From Bacteroidales bacterium (GTDB lineage: Bacteria; Bacteroidota; Bacteroidia; Bacteroidales; UBA12077): a stretch of 59,770 bases of DNA. Every line of letters starts with the position of its first letter. Within the stretch, counting starts at the first letter, position 1. The stretch is taken from contig WTBR01000111.1 in assembly GCA_013138975.1 (NCBI GenBank), positions 1-59,770 of the forward strand, read 5' to 3'. This document shows positions 1-7,620 of the stretch, in pieces. Both the position numbers and the translations under genes were made by a program. Under the pieces are notes generated by a model that ran no database searches, had not been told where the DNA came from, and saw only the letters and a list, made by a program, of their open reading frames with translations.

Positions 1-277
1 AATGAAGGATTGATGTGCTTTTATAAAGGTACTGATACAACTTAACTTGAAAAACCTAATGCCTAATACGGGTTAATTATTTGTTTATCTATTTTTAAAA
101 CACAAGAAACATATAACTAACAAATTGATTATCTTAGTGGCAATTAACAGTTGACAAATGAGAAGTAACGACAACTTATATGCCCTTACATTTACTATGC
201 GGCAATGTAATGACAATAGGTTGGTTTTATATACAAGTTACCAGCCATTTAAAAAATGCATAACATACTAAAAGCCT
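1..277. other. Left-edge non-coding region with a cassette boundary
   Basis: No convincing complete gene lies here. Frame 1 reads 14 codons from the edge to a TAA near base 45, which could be the tail of a gene lying outside the window, but this is too short to support. At 237-245 the sequence GTTACCAGC follows an AT-rich arm (TTTTATATACAA). It is the exact reverse complement of GCTGGTAAC at 1495-1503, the first box of the inverted repeat that ends the next gene. This is the relation expected between the 5' boundary of an integron cassette and its own attC site, so 237/238 is the likely left boundary of cassette 1. The matching left arm of this upstream site (perhaps near 113-140) is poorly conserved and I cannot delimit it. 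Confidence 0.5.
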
Positions 278-1489
278 ATGGATTTAGACGACTATATTGA
301 AGAAGCCAACAAGTTTTATAATGAAGGATTAAAGGCAAAAGATATTGCACGTAAATCTGATAATAATTTGCAATTATTTCAACAAGCAGCTGACTGTTAT
401 GGTCAAGCTGCAAATATACTCAAATACAAAGTTTTATTAGACCCTACTATAAGCCATGACCAAAAAATACAAGGTTCTGCATTAGAACATTATTATAGGT
501 TTGAAGAAAATGACTGTTTATATTTCGGTAATTACAAAAACTTAGATTTTCCATTAGCTATACAATGTGCAAATACAGCCCAATATGAAATAGAACAAGT
601 ATTATCCATTGTTGATTCTAACAGAGACTCTGTAGGAATAAAGGCACAGGATTTTTTATTAAAGATGGAAATCAATTGGAAATCCAGTTCAATCTCAATT
701 AAAATCAAAAAGCTTGAGCCAGTGGCAAAGCAAGCAATGATAAACGAGGATTTTCTAACCGCACTCGATACTTTTAATCAAATGCTCAAAATTCAGAAAA
801 AAATGTATGAGTATGTTGAGAGTGCAAATTTAGAGCAGGTTCATATTAGAATTGCTAAAGGGAATTATATTGGAATGTCTGCAAATGTAAATCAAGCAAT
901 GGCAGGGGTTTTAACTTCTAAAATTGACAACCAAACCTTTGATTTTGACTTGACAAATGACCTACTTAGTCATTTTTTAAACTCGGTTGATTTTAGCCTT
1001 AATGCTTTTGACGCAAACCCTGAATGGGATAAATATAGAAGTGGAGCAGAAATTATCAAGTCGAATATTCAGACTCTTTTAGAAAAGAACAAAGAAAATT
1101 GGTTTAACTATCTTACTTCAAATAATAACAATCAATTACTAATTACAATTATGCAACAAACAGACAATGACCTTTATAAAAAACAAAAAGCAAAACTTGA
1201 ATTAGAAAATGACAATTTGAAACGAATAATAATAAGTGGGGGATTCTGGTTTGGAATCTTCATTGGAATAGGATATTTTCTCCTTCAACTTGCTTCGAGT
1301 GATATTTCTTGGTATCGTTTCTTGTCGGTGATTTTTTTTCTACCTCTATTTTTTATTATTGTTGGAGCTTTTGCCTTGAAAACAACAAATTCTTTGAAAG
1401 AAGAGAATTTTATTAAACTAATGGAACTGACTTTGACAATGAGTTTTAAAGGGTTGAAAGCATTGTCTGAAAAAGATGAAACAGAGTAA
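278..1489 (+). CDS. Hypothetical cassette-borne protein with helical N-terminus and two C-terminal TM segments
   Basis: I do not recognise this 403-residue protein. Residues 1-320 are predicted by eye to be almost all alpha-helical and polar. The first 50 residues look like a TPR or MIT-type helical hairpin (a run with Q-A-A-D-C-Y-G-Q-A-A spacing). Two hydrophobic stretches at about 323-342 and 349-368 would form a membrane hairpin, followed by a short amphipathic tail. There is no signal peptide, so the large domain should be cytoplasmic and membrane-anchored. The gene is alone between a boundary at 237-245 and an attC-like repeat that starts 5 bases after its stop, so I read it as the single gene of a cassette. 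A soluble sensor plus membrane hairpin would suit a stress or defence effector, but that is inference only. Confidence 0.75.
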   Translation: MDLDDYIEEANKFYNEGLKAKDIARKSDNNLQLFQQAADCYGQAANILKYKVLLDPTISHDQKIQGSALEHYYRFEENDCLYFGNYKNLDFPLAIQCANTAQYEIEQVLSIVDSNRDSVGIKAQDFLLKMEINWKSSSISIKIKKLEPVAKQAMINEDFLTALDTFNQMLKIQKKMYEYVESANLEQVHIRIAKGNYIGMSANVNQAMAGVLTSKIDNQTFDFDLTNDLLSHFLNSVDFSLNAFDANPEWDKYRSGAEIIKSNIQTLLEKNKENWFNYLTSNNNNQLLITIMQQTDNDLYKKQKAKLELENDNLKRIIISGGFWFGIFIGIGYFLLQLASSDISWYRFLSVIFFLPLFFIIVGAFALKTTNSLKEENFIKLMELTLTMSFKGLKALSEKDETE

Positions 1490-1494
1490 AAACA

Positions 1495-1622
1495 GCTGGT
1501 AACAATGTATAAAAATAATAGCCGAGGCAGTAGTAAATTTAAGGGTTGTAGCCCACTTCAACTTTTGTGTAACTTGACAAGAATGTGCAATGCAGTCGGC
1601 TACATATTCTTATACTAAACGT
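1495..1622 (+). repeat. attC-like site A (left part; right part 3348-3354 beyond the IS)
   Basis: A long imperfect inverted repeat ends cassette 1. The left arm starts GCTGGTAAC (1495-1503) and continues GTATAAAAATAATAGCCGA. The right arm, read as reverse complement, gives GTATAAGAATATGTAGCCGA before AACGTTGTGCCC. Without the IS the site is about 135 bp. The 3' box GTTGTGCC (3346-3353) belongs to cassette 2, whose own first box at 4297 reads GGCATAAC, the reverse complement with one mismatch. The boxes do not fit the textbook GTTRRRY exactly (GTTGTGC has a T at a purine position), so I call it attC-like. The site is split by an IS1182-family insertion in its ACGT core. Confidence 0.7.
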
Positions 1623-3343
1623 CAGACTGTCTAAAAACCTTCTTTATTAACAATACTGTGAATTTTATTAACATTCAGTAAATTAGGCTGTTATAAATTT
1701 GACAAGATTCTTATTTCTCATTATCTTGTGATAACCAATAAGATAAGATCATGAAATATATCGTAGGAACAGATAGATCACAAATCAACCTGTTTCCGGT
1801 ATCTCTTGACCAATCAATAGAACATGATAATGAAGTGCGCCTGATAGACTTGTTTGTAAATAGTTTGCCTTTAGATGAATATGGATTTAAAGTAGATTTT
1901 GGTGAAAATGGCCGCCCAGGATATCACCCTGAAGTGTTGTTAAAGCTATTTATTTATGGTTATTTAAATCGAGTTCGTTCGTCAAGAAATCTGGAAATAG
2001 AATGTAAGCGTAATATCGAGGTGATGTGGTTATTGGAACAACGCCACCCCGATCACAATACTATATCTAATTTTCGTCGGGATAATAATAAAGCGATTAA
2101 GAAAGTTTTTAGGGCTACTGTTGAGCTGGCTAAACATTTTTATCTTATAGGGGGTAAGCTACTTGCCGGAGACAGTACAAAATTAAGGGCACAAAATAGT
2201 AAGAAGAATAATTATAATCAAATGAAGATTGATAGGCATATAGCCTACATCGACAACAAACTGGAAGAATATAATGAAGAGTTGGCCAAACAAGATGGCG
2301 ATTGGGAAAAGGCAAAAAAGGAAATAAAGAAACACTTGGACAGGAGAAAGGAATATAAGAATCTGGAAAATCAACTTAAAACAGGAGGGCAGGTACAAAT
2401 ATCCACATCAGATCCTGAAAGCAGGCAAATGATAACTCGTAATAACATTACGGAAGTAGCTTATAACGTTCAAACGACAGTAGACAGCAAGTTTTGCATC
2501 CCCATTGATTACAAAGTAACTAATACAAATGATTCCAAAGCTATGGGGGTGATGCTTCAAAGTGCTAAAGCAATTTTGGGTACAAACACATTCACAACCT
2601 TATACGATAAAGGATATCATACAGGAAGCGAATTTAAAATTGCTAATGAGCTTGGGCTCGATGTAATGGTTGCTATTCCATCTGTTGCGGCTCAGGCTCC
2701 TAATCCAAAATATAATGTAGAAAACTTTACTTATAACAAGCAGGAAGATTGTTACATCTGCCCTCAAAACCATAAATTACATACAACAGGCAAAATACAT
2801 AAAGCGAAAACATACAATTTCAAACGATATGTAACCAAAGCTTGTATTATATGCCCTGTAAAACATGAATGTTCTAAAGCCAAATACGGAAAAGCAATAC
2901 AAAGAAGCGAATACCAAGAGTTAATAGAAACAAACAAAAAGCGGATAGAAAATAATAAAGATTACTACCGAAAAAGGCAATCAATCGTAGAGCATCCTTA
3001 CGGAACAATCAAACGACAATGGGGTTTTAGTTACATAATGACTAAAAAGGGGATGGAAAGAGCCGAGTCGGATGTTGGATTAATGTTTACAGCATATAAT
3101 CTGCGTAGGATCATTAATATTTTAGGAGTAGATATGTTGAAAAAGTATCTGGAAAACATGCTTTCTAATGTTTCTTATATTTTTTGGCTTTTTATGCTTA
3201 TTTTAAACCCATATGGTGCTCGAAAATATTTTGCAAAATCTATGATTTAATTTTTAAGTTATATTCAAACATGCCTTAAAAAGCTTAAAAATGACTAAAA
3301 ATTGATCTAAATTTAGACACTGAAGCAGTTTTTAGACAAACTG
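1623..3343 (+). mobile_element. IS1182-family insertion sequence, apparently complete
   Basis: Terminal inverted repeats are CAGACTGTCTAAAAAC at 1623-1638 and, on the other end as reverse complement, CAGTTTGTCTAAAAAC at 3328-3343, identical at 14 of 16 positions. Both ends are flanked by ACGT (1619-1622 and 3344-3347), which I read as a 4-bp palindromic target-site duplication. Removing the element and one ACGT rejoins the attC-like repeat as TAAACGTTGTGCCC. The element is 1,721 bp and holds one full-length transposase gene with an intact DDE triad, so it may still be active. Confidence 0.88.
1751..3250 (+). CDS. IS1182-family transposase
   Basis: This 499-residue DDE transposase moves the surrounding IS. 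The N-terminal DUF772-type helical region includes the typical G-Y-H-P-E-V-L-L-K-L segment at about 57-66 and R-S-S-R-N at 76-80. The RNase H-fold catalytic core shows D141 (in AGDSTK), D286 (in LYDKGYHTG) and E414 (in VEHPYGTIK), with the insertion between the first two acids typical of the family. Cysteines 334, 337, 365, 368 and 374 form a zinc-ribbon-like pair of knuckles before the last catalytic Glu. The length fits the family and I see no frameshift. The reading frame starts 128 bases inside the left IR. Confidence 0.93.
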   Translation: MKYIVGTDRSQINLFPVSLDQSIEHDNEVRLIDLFVNSLPLDEYGFKVDFGENGRPGYHPEVLLKLFIYGYLNRVRSSRNLEIECKRNIEVMWLLEQRHPDHNTISNFRRDNNKAIKKVFRATVELAKHFYLIGGKLLAGDSTKLRAQNSKKNNYNQMKIDRHIAYIDNKLEEYNEELAKQDGDWEKAKKEIKKHLDRRKEYKNLENQLKTGGQVQISTSDPESRQMITRNNITEVAYNVQTTVDSKFCIPIDYKVTNTNDSKAMGVMLQSAKAILGTNTFTTLYDKGYHTGSEFKIANELGLDVMVAIPSVAAQAPNPKYNVENFTYNKQEDCYICPQNHKLHTTGKIHKAKTYNFKRYVTKACIICPVKHECSKAKYGKAIQRSEYQELIETNKKRIENNKDYYRKRQSIVEHPYGTIKRQWGFSYIMTKKGMERAESDVGLMFTAYNLRRIINILGVDMLKKYLENMLSNVSYIFWLFMLILNPYGARKYFAKSMI

Positions 3344-3423
3344 ACGTTGTGCCCAATTAGAGGATAGTAAAGCTTTAGTTATGGATTTAATTTTTCTAGG
3401 GTTAAACCGAATAATTTAAAAGT

Positions 3424-4245
3424 ATGAAATATGATGTTTTTATAAGTCATGCCAGTGAAGATAAAGTTGACTGTGTTAATCAGTTGGCCAAATCATTAAT
3501 AAAATTGGGGCTTTCGGTCTGGTACGACAATTTTACTTTGAAATTGGGTGATAGTTTAAACGAAGAAATTAATAAAGGACTTTCTCAATCAACTTATGGC
3601 ATTGTGGTATTGAGTCCAGATTTTTTTATTAAAAAATGGACTCAACTAGAATTAAATGGACTAATGTCTCAAGAAGAAAACGAGAAAACTATTTTACCCA
3701 TATGGCATAAAGTATCAAAACATGAAGTTCAATCATTCAGTCCTATATTGGCTGATAAACTTGCAGTCTCCACAAGTGAAGGAATGGAGAAAGTAGTTAA
3801 GGAAATCATTAAGGTTGTAGACCCTAGCAAAATTGCGGAAATTCATTTTAAAGCAGGTCAAAGACTTGAGAAAGAAAATAAAAGGGAAGAGGCGGAATCA
3901 GAATATTTAAAAGTATTAGATATTAATCATTATCATTCTGGTGCCTTAAAAAGATTTACACAATTATCTTCTGAATATAAACAGCATAATTCAACTTCTA
4001 TACCTGATTTAATTCAAATAATTAATAAAACCTCTAATTATGATATTTTTAAAGGAACTGTCAAATGGTTTAATGAGGTTAAAGGTTTTGGTTTTATCGC
4101 TCCATCTGTTGGGAGTAGCGATGTTTTTGTTCACATTAACAGTGTAAAAGTATCGGGATATGACAATCTAATTGAGGGAGAGCATATTACTTATTCATTG
4201 GAAACTCAGAATGATAAAACTTACGCCGTTAATATTTCTAAGTAA
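3424..4245 (+). CDS. TIR domain / TPR-like linker / cold-shock domain fusion protein
   Basis: This 273-residue protein has three parts. Residues 2-125 form a TIR_2-type domain: it begins YDVFISHASED, has the WYDN segment at 33-36, and W72 followed by E76 in the position of the catalytic glutamate of NAD-cleaving TIRs. Residues about 136-185 form one TPR-like helical hairpin. Residues 209-272 form a cold-shock domain with GTVKWFN, the RNP1-like KGFGFI (220-225) and the RNP2-like DVFVHI (233-238), so single-stranded RNA or DNA binding is likely. Bacterial TIR proteins are well-known NADase effectors of anti-phage systems. Here nucleic-acid sensing by the CSD coupled to TIR NAD hydrolysis is an inference. 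It is the only gene of cassette 2, with no obvious partner on the same strand. Confidence 0.88.
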   Translation: MKYDVFISHASEDKVDCVNQLAKSLIKLGLSVWYDNFTLKLGDSLNEEINKGLSQSTYGIVVLSPDFFIKKWTQLELNGLMSQEENEKTILPIWHKVSKHEVQSFSPILADKLAVSTSEGMEKVVKEIIKVVDPSKIAEIHFKAGQRLEKENKREEAESEYLKVLDINHYHSGALKRFTQLSSEYKQHNSTSIPDLIQIINKTSNYDIFKGTVKWFNEVKGFGFIAPSVGSSDVFVHINSVKVSGYDNLIEGEHITYSLETQNDKTYAVNISK

Positions 4246-4296
4246 CAGTGTAGAATAAATTAAAATCCTGACATTCTAAATTGCAGATAAAAAAAA

Positions 4297-4490
4297 GGCA
4301 TAACAATTTGTAAACGTAATGCGAGCAAACGCACTGTCCGTAAGGGCTATAAGATTAAGTAGCCTCGCAAATTTACTTTCTTCACAGCAATTAAATTTGT
4401 TTTAATGGTGTTCAAAAATTAAATTCGCTACTTAGTAAACTGATAAGAAAGTGCGGTCAAGTTCGCACTACGCATACAACAACGTTACCA
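4297..4490 (+). repeat. attC-like site B closing cassette 2
   Basis: An imperfect inverted repeat of 194 bp follows the TIR gene. The left arm is GGCATAAC (4297-4304) then AATTTGTAAACGTAATGCGAGC. The right arm as reverse complement reads TTGTATGCGTAGTGCGAAC before the outer box GTTACCA (4484-4490). The arms align over about 30 bp with small gaps, and the loop is AT-rich. GGCATAAC is complementary, with one mismatch, to the upstream boundary GTTGTGCC at 3346-3353, as expected for a circular cassette closed at 3347/4484. The outer box GTTACCA would belong to a following cassette, but no TGGTAAC box is found before the act operon, so the array probably ends here. Confidence 0.68.
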
Positions 4491-4826
4491 TAAAAACACA
4501 TCCACCATCCAAATCCTTTTAAATTCACAAAATCTATTTAAATCCAATAGTGGTTTTTTACTTGAGGTTACTGCACTAGTGCGAGGTACTTTCTCTGAGC
4601 GAGATTTGTTCCTGCAACCATGCAGGAAGGTTTCACGGAATGGTGATTTTTCGCAGTGGGGACAGCCTTAAAAAAGAGTCCGGCAAAAATAGTAATACCG
4701 ATTACTTATCAAAATGCGCTTTATACATAAAGCACGTTGATAATGTATCGGCATTAACCATTGTAAATATTTAAAGGCACTTTCAGTGCATTTAAATATA
4801 CAATTGGTATAATTCTCCGAACAAAT
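4491..4826. other. Intergenic region with two tandem long hairpins downstream of actE
   Basis: No gene is seen. At about 4690-4755 an imperfect hairpin pairs AATACCGATTACTTATCAA with the reverse complement of TTGATAATGTATCGGCATT. Directly beside it, 4757-4809, ACCATTGTAAATATTTAAA pairs with TTTAAATATACAATTGGT around GCACTTTCAGTGC. The second hairpin lies 18 bases from the actE stop codon, so the pair could end or stabilise the act transcript. There is no T-tract of the classic Rho-independent type. Confidence 0.5.
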
Positions 4827-5381
4827 TTATTTTTCCTGTAAACCTTCCCTCACATACATAACAACTCTCCATCGATCATCTTGAGAAATTTGAGAAGCAT
4901 GAGCACCCATAATTTTTATTCCAACATTTATTATGTGATATAATTCTCCGTCAGGGCGATTAATAGTTTTTTCTAAAGTAAGGTTTGCAGGAGGGTAAGC
5001 ATACTTTTTACTTGTGTATAAGAATCCTTGTCCATCGCCTTTTTCTCCATGACATTGGGAACAGAATCTTTCAAATTGAAGTTTTCCTTTTGCCAGATTC
5101 TCTTCAGTATTCTCCAAAGGATTAGTAAAACTTTTTCCGGCAATTAAAAGGTCTTCATCCGTTTTTGTTAAATGGTAGGGTATAAATTCTCTTGGGATTG
5201 TTCCGGCAACAGGTTTTCGTAAAGTCATCGAATCCGCAAAATTAGGATTTTCACTGTAGGTATCATAAGCCTGTGATTCTTGCATGTCAGGTAAAAAGCT
5301 ATAACCTCTTTCGGTGCTTCTTCTATCGCAAGATGCAAGTAATATGGATAAACTAAGAATAATATATAATGTCTTTTTCAT
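4827..5381 (-). CDS. actE: Alternative complex III subunit ActE, monoheme c-type cytochrome lipoprotein
   Basis: ActE is the small cytochrome c of alternative complex III, passing electrons from the pentaheme subunit region towards the oxidase on the periplasmic side. The start is placed at the ATG at 5381, giving 184 residues, because MKKTLYIILSLSILLASC is a lipoprotein signal with a lipobox Cys. A longer reading frame adds 32 residues with no family likeness that overlap a repeat remnant. The heme motif is CSQCH, and a later MGAHA is the likely axial Met. In most Bacteroidota clusters actE precedes actF; here it is last. A fragment of repeat R1 (5399-5445) lies between the two genes. Confidence 0.9.
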   Translation of the reverse strand: MKKTLYIILSLSILLASCDRRSTERGYSFLPDMQESQAYDTYSENPNFADSMTLRKPVAGTIPREFIPYHLTKTDEDLLIAGKSFTNPLENTEENLAKGKLQFERFCSQCHGEKGDGQGFLYTSKKYAYPPANLTLEKTINRPDGELYHIINVGIKIMGAHASQISQDDRWRVVMYVREGLQEK

Positions 5382-5463
5382 AATTAATATTTTTCGGATT
5401 TTTGATAAGAAAACGTCAAAGACGTTCCGATAGCTATCGGAATTCGATGTTTTATTACAAAAA

Positions 5464-6633
5464 CTACATGTTTTCATAGTTGAAACTTTCGTTGAGGTAC
5501 GGATGATTCTTTGGAAGCAAATCAGCTTTAGTTAAGGATTGTAGCACAACCCATAAAAAGATGCCAAAATATCCAATACTTAATCCAATATCAAAAAAAC
5601 CTATGGATTGTACTTCTTTCATTGTTCCCGGGAAAATCATTAAATATTGATCGACCCATTGACCTATAAGTACAATAACAGCCATAAAAGCAACTATCCA
5701 AAGAATCCTTCGGAATTTCCGTACTATTAAAACCAAAAACGGAATTAAGAAATTAAGGGCAAGATTCGCAAAGAAAAGCAGCTTATAATCTTCTAATCTA
5801 TGAATAAAATAAAATGTTTCTTCAGGCATATTCGCATACCAAATAAGCATGAATTGCGAGAACCATAAGTACATCCAGAAAATAGAAAATGAAAATAAAT
5901 ATCGGGCTAAATCGTGAATGTTTTCTTTGGTAATAAACTCCATATAACCTAAATATCTTAAAATAGCCAACACAATTATTATAGCCGCAAAGCTTTTTAC
6001 AATTACTCCGGATAAAACATACCAACCAAATAAAGTACTAAACCAATGTGCCTCGATGGACATTAACCAATCCCACGAAAAAGTAACAATTGACAAAGCA
6101 AAAAACACAAGAAATAATGCAGCATAGGTTCTGCTTTTATTGTAGAATTTAAGTTCGTTCTCTATGTCACTTTTCTTTGAAAGCTTTCTTAATACAAGAG
6201 TTAAAGCTGTCCAGACAGATAAATAAATTAACAATCTGCCAATAAAAAAAGGAACATTCAAATATGCTTCTTTATTTGCAATAATAGGATCGTGATGTAC
6301 TTCATGAATCCAATGATATACATGACCGATTCCGAAAAGCATTAATAACATAAGAATTCCGCCAATGGGTAAATACATACTAATTGCTTCAGGAATTCGC
6401 TGAATAGATACATGCCAACCCGATTGTGTAATTATGTGAATGGCAATGAAAAAAGTAGCTCCCAATCCGATGGTTAAAAAGTTAACTGAATTTAAAACTA
6501 AGGCAGACCATACTTTTTCAGGCGAATAGTTTAAAAACCCAAAGATTAAAGCAATTAAACCTATCAAAATTAATCCGCCTAAAACAATTTTAGTTTTTTT
6601 ATTAAATTGAAATGTTAAGTTTAGATTCTCCAT
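5464..6633 (-). CDS. actF: Alternative complex III subunit ActF, NrfD-like quinol:cytochrome c oxidoreductase membrane subunit
   Basis: ActF is one of the two NrfD/PsrC-like membrane subunits of alternative complex III. About ten hydrophobic helices are visible through the whole 389 residues, with the histidine-rich segment GHVYHWIHEVHHD near residue 105. I chose the ATG at 6633 (MENLNLTFQF) over one five codons upstream, because homologues usually begin with few residues before the first helix. Its 3' end lies upstream of the actE start with an R1 repeat remnant between. The gene follows actD after 213 bases of AT-rich spacer. Confidence 0.88.
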   Translation of the reverse strand: MENLNLTFQFNKKTKIVLGGLILIGLIALIFGFLNYSPEKVWSALVLNSVNFLTIGLGATFFIAIHIITQSGWHVSIQRIPEAISMYLPIGGILMLLMLFGIGHVYHWIHEVHHDPIIANKEAYLNVPFFIGRLLIYLSVWTALTLVLRKLSKKSDIENELKFYNKSRTYAALFLVFFALSIVTFSWDWLMSIEAHWFSTLFGWYVLSGVIVKSFAAIIIVLAILRYLGYMEFITKENIHDLARYLFSFSIFWMYLWFSQFMLIWYANMPEETFYFIHRLEDYKLLFFANLALNFLIPFLVLIVRKFRRILWIVAFMAVIVLIGQWVDQYLMIFPGTMKEVQSIGFFDIGLSIGYFGIFLWVVLQSLTKADLLPKNHPYLNESFNYENM

Positions 6634-6846
6634 AATACTTAGATGCATTATTTAATTCGTGCAAATTTGTGTTTGTTATTGTGTTCCTTTTTTATTGTAA
6701 AAACACTTAATTGAAATAACAAATAGCAATTTTCAAAAAACAAATAAATTCCAAAACTCAAATTTTAATGTACAAAACTTAATAGAATATTTAGTTTTTA
6801 AACATTGTGATTTATTTGTGTTTTGTTTTTTGTCATTTTTATATTT

Positions 6847-7359
6847 TTAATCGTAATATTTTATATCCAAAGCACCAGTGCCTTCAAATTTTGATTTAAT
6901 GGCTTTTATATCTTCAGTATTATTTTCTTTTATATCAAGAACAACTACAAATCTATCATCGGTAGCTCTTTCGTCATATATTTTATTATCGGCACCCGGG
7001 CCTAAATGCGATTTTACCAAATAAGCAATTACGATTGCAAAAGCAGCAAATAAAATGGCACATTCAAAAGTCACCGGAATAAATGATGGAACAGCCAATA
7101 AAGGTTTGCCACCAATGTTAATCGGGTAAGCTTTCGTAAAAACCCAAGCCTGAAATCCAAATCCTGAGATTGCACCAATCGCTCCACCAATAAATGCAGC
7201 TTTTGGTAAATACGACCTTTTGGTTCCCATTGCATGATCTAAACCATGCACAGGATAAGGAGAAAACACATCTTTAATCTTGATTTTATTTTCTCTTAAA
7301 TCTTTTACGGCATTCAGTAAATTGATTTCTTTATCGTAATATCCTGATATTTCATTCAT
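6847..7359 (-). CDS. actD: Alternative complex III subunit ActD (DUF3341)
   Basis: ActD is the small membrane subunit of alternative complex III (DUF3341 family). The 170 residues have a soluble N-terminus containing the family-typical segment DVFSPYPVHGLDHAMG at about 30-45, two transmembrane helices at about 53-72 and 90-114, and a ferredoxin-like C-terminal part. Length and layout match the family. It lies between actC and actF as in other clusters. The 254-base spacer before it in the transcript is filled with heptamer and longer direct repeats. Confidence 0.9.
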   Translation of the reverse strand: MNEISGYYDKEINLLNAVKDLRENKIKIKDVFSPYPVHGLDHAMGTKRSYLPKAAFIGGAIGAISGFGFQAWVFTKAYPINIGGKPLLAVPSFIPVTFECAILFAAFAIVIAYLVKSHLGPGADNKIYDERATDDRFVVVLDIKENNTEDIKAIKSKFEGTGALDIKYYD

Positions 7360-7399
7360 TTGATAATTGTTTTATTTCAATGTTTGCCACCAATTTCAA

Positions 7400-7620
7400 A
7401 TTCCAGATTCCAGATTCCAGATTTCAAAATCTAAACCTGTATTGATAATTTGATATTTGGAACTCATTTGTCATTTGTTTTTTGTGATTTGGTGCTTTCT
7501 TTACTGCCTGTTTTTTACAGTTTACTTTTTTTATTATAGAATAACTTAAATATTAAGCACCAATATCCAAACCTGTATTGATAATTTGATATTTGATATT
7601 TGGAACTCATTTGTCATTTG
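7400..7620. repeat. Heptamer array and 50-bp direct repeat in the actC-actD spacer
   Basis: ATTCCAG occurs three times in tandem at 7400-7420. A longer direct repeat beginning AAACCTGTATTGATAATTTG is present at 7433-7480 and 7569-7620; the second copy carries an extra ATTTGAT. The second copy runs into the 3' end of actC, and the actC TGA stop lies inside it. Confidence 0.75.

Noticed and set aside
2183..2398. Minus-strand open frame inside the IS transposase
   Set aside because: Hydrophobic translation of the antisense of a Lys/Asn-rich coding region; the transposase on the plus strand is clearly real.
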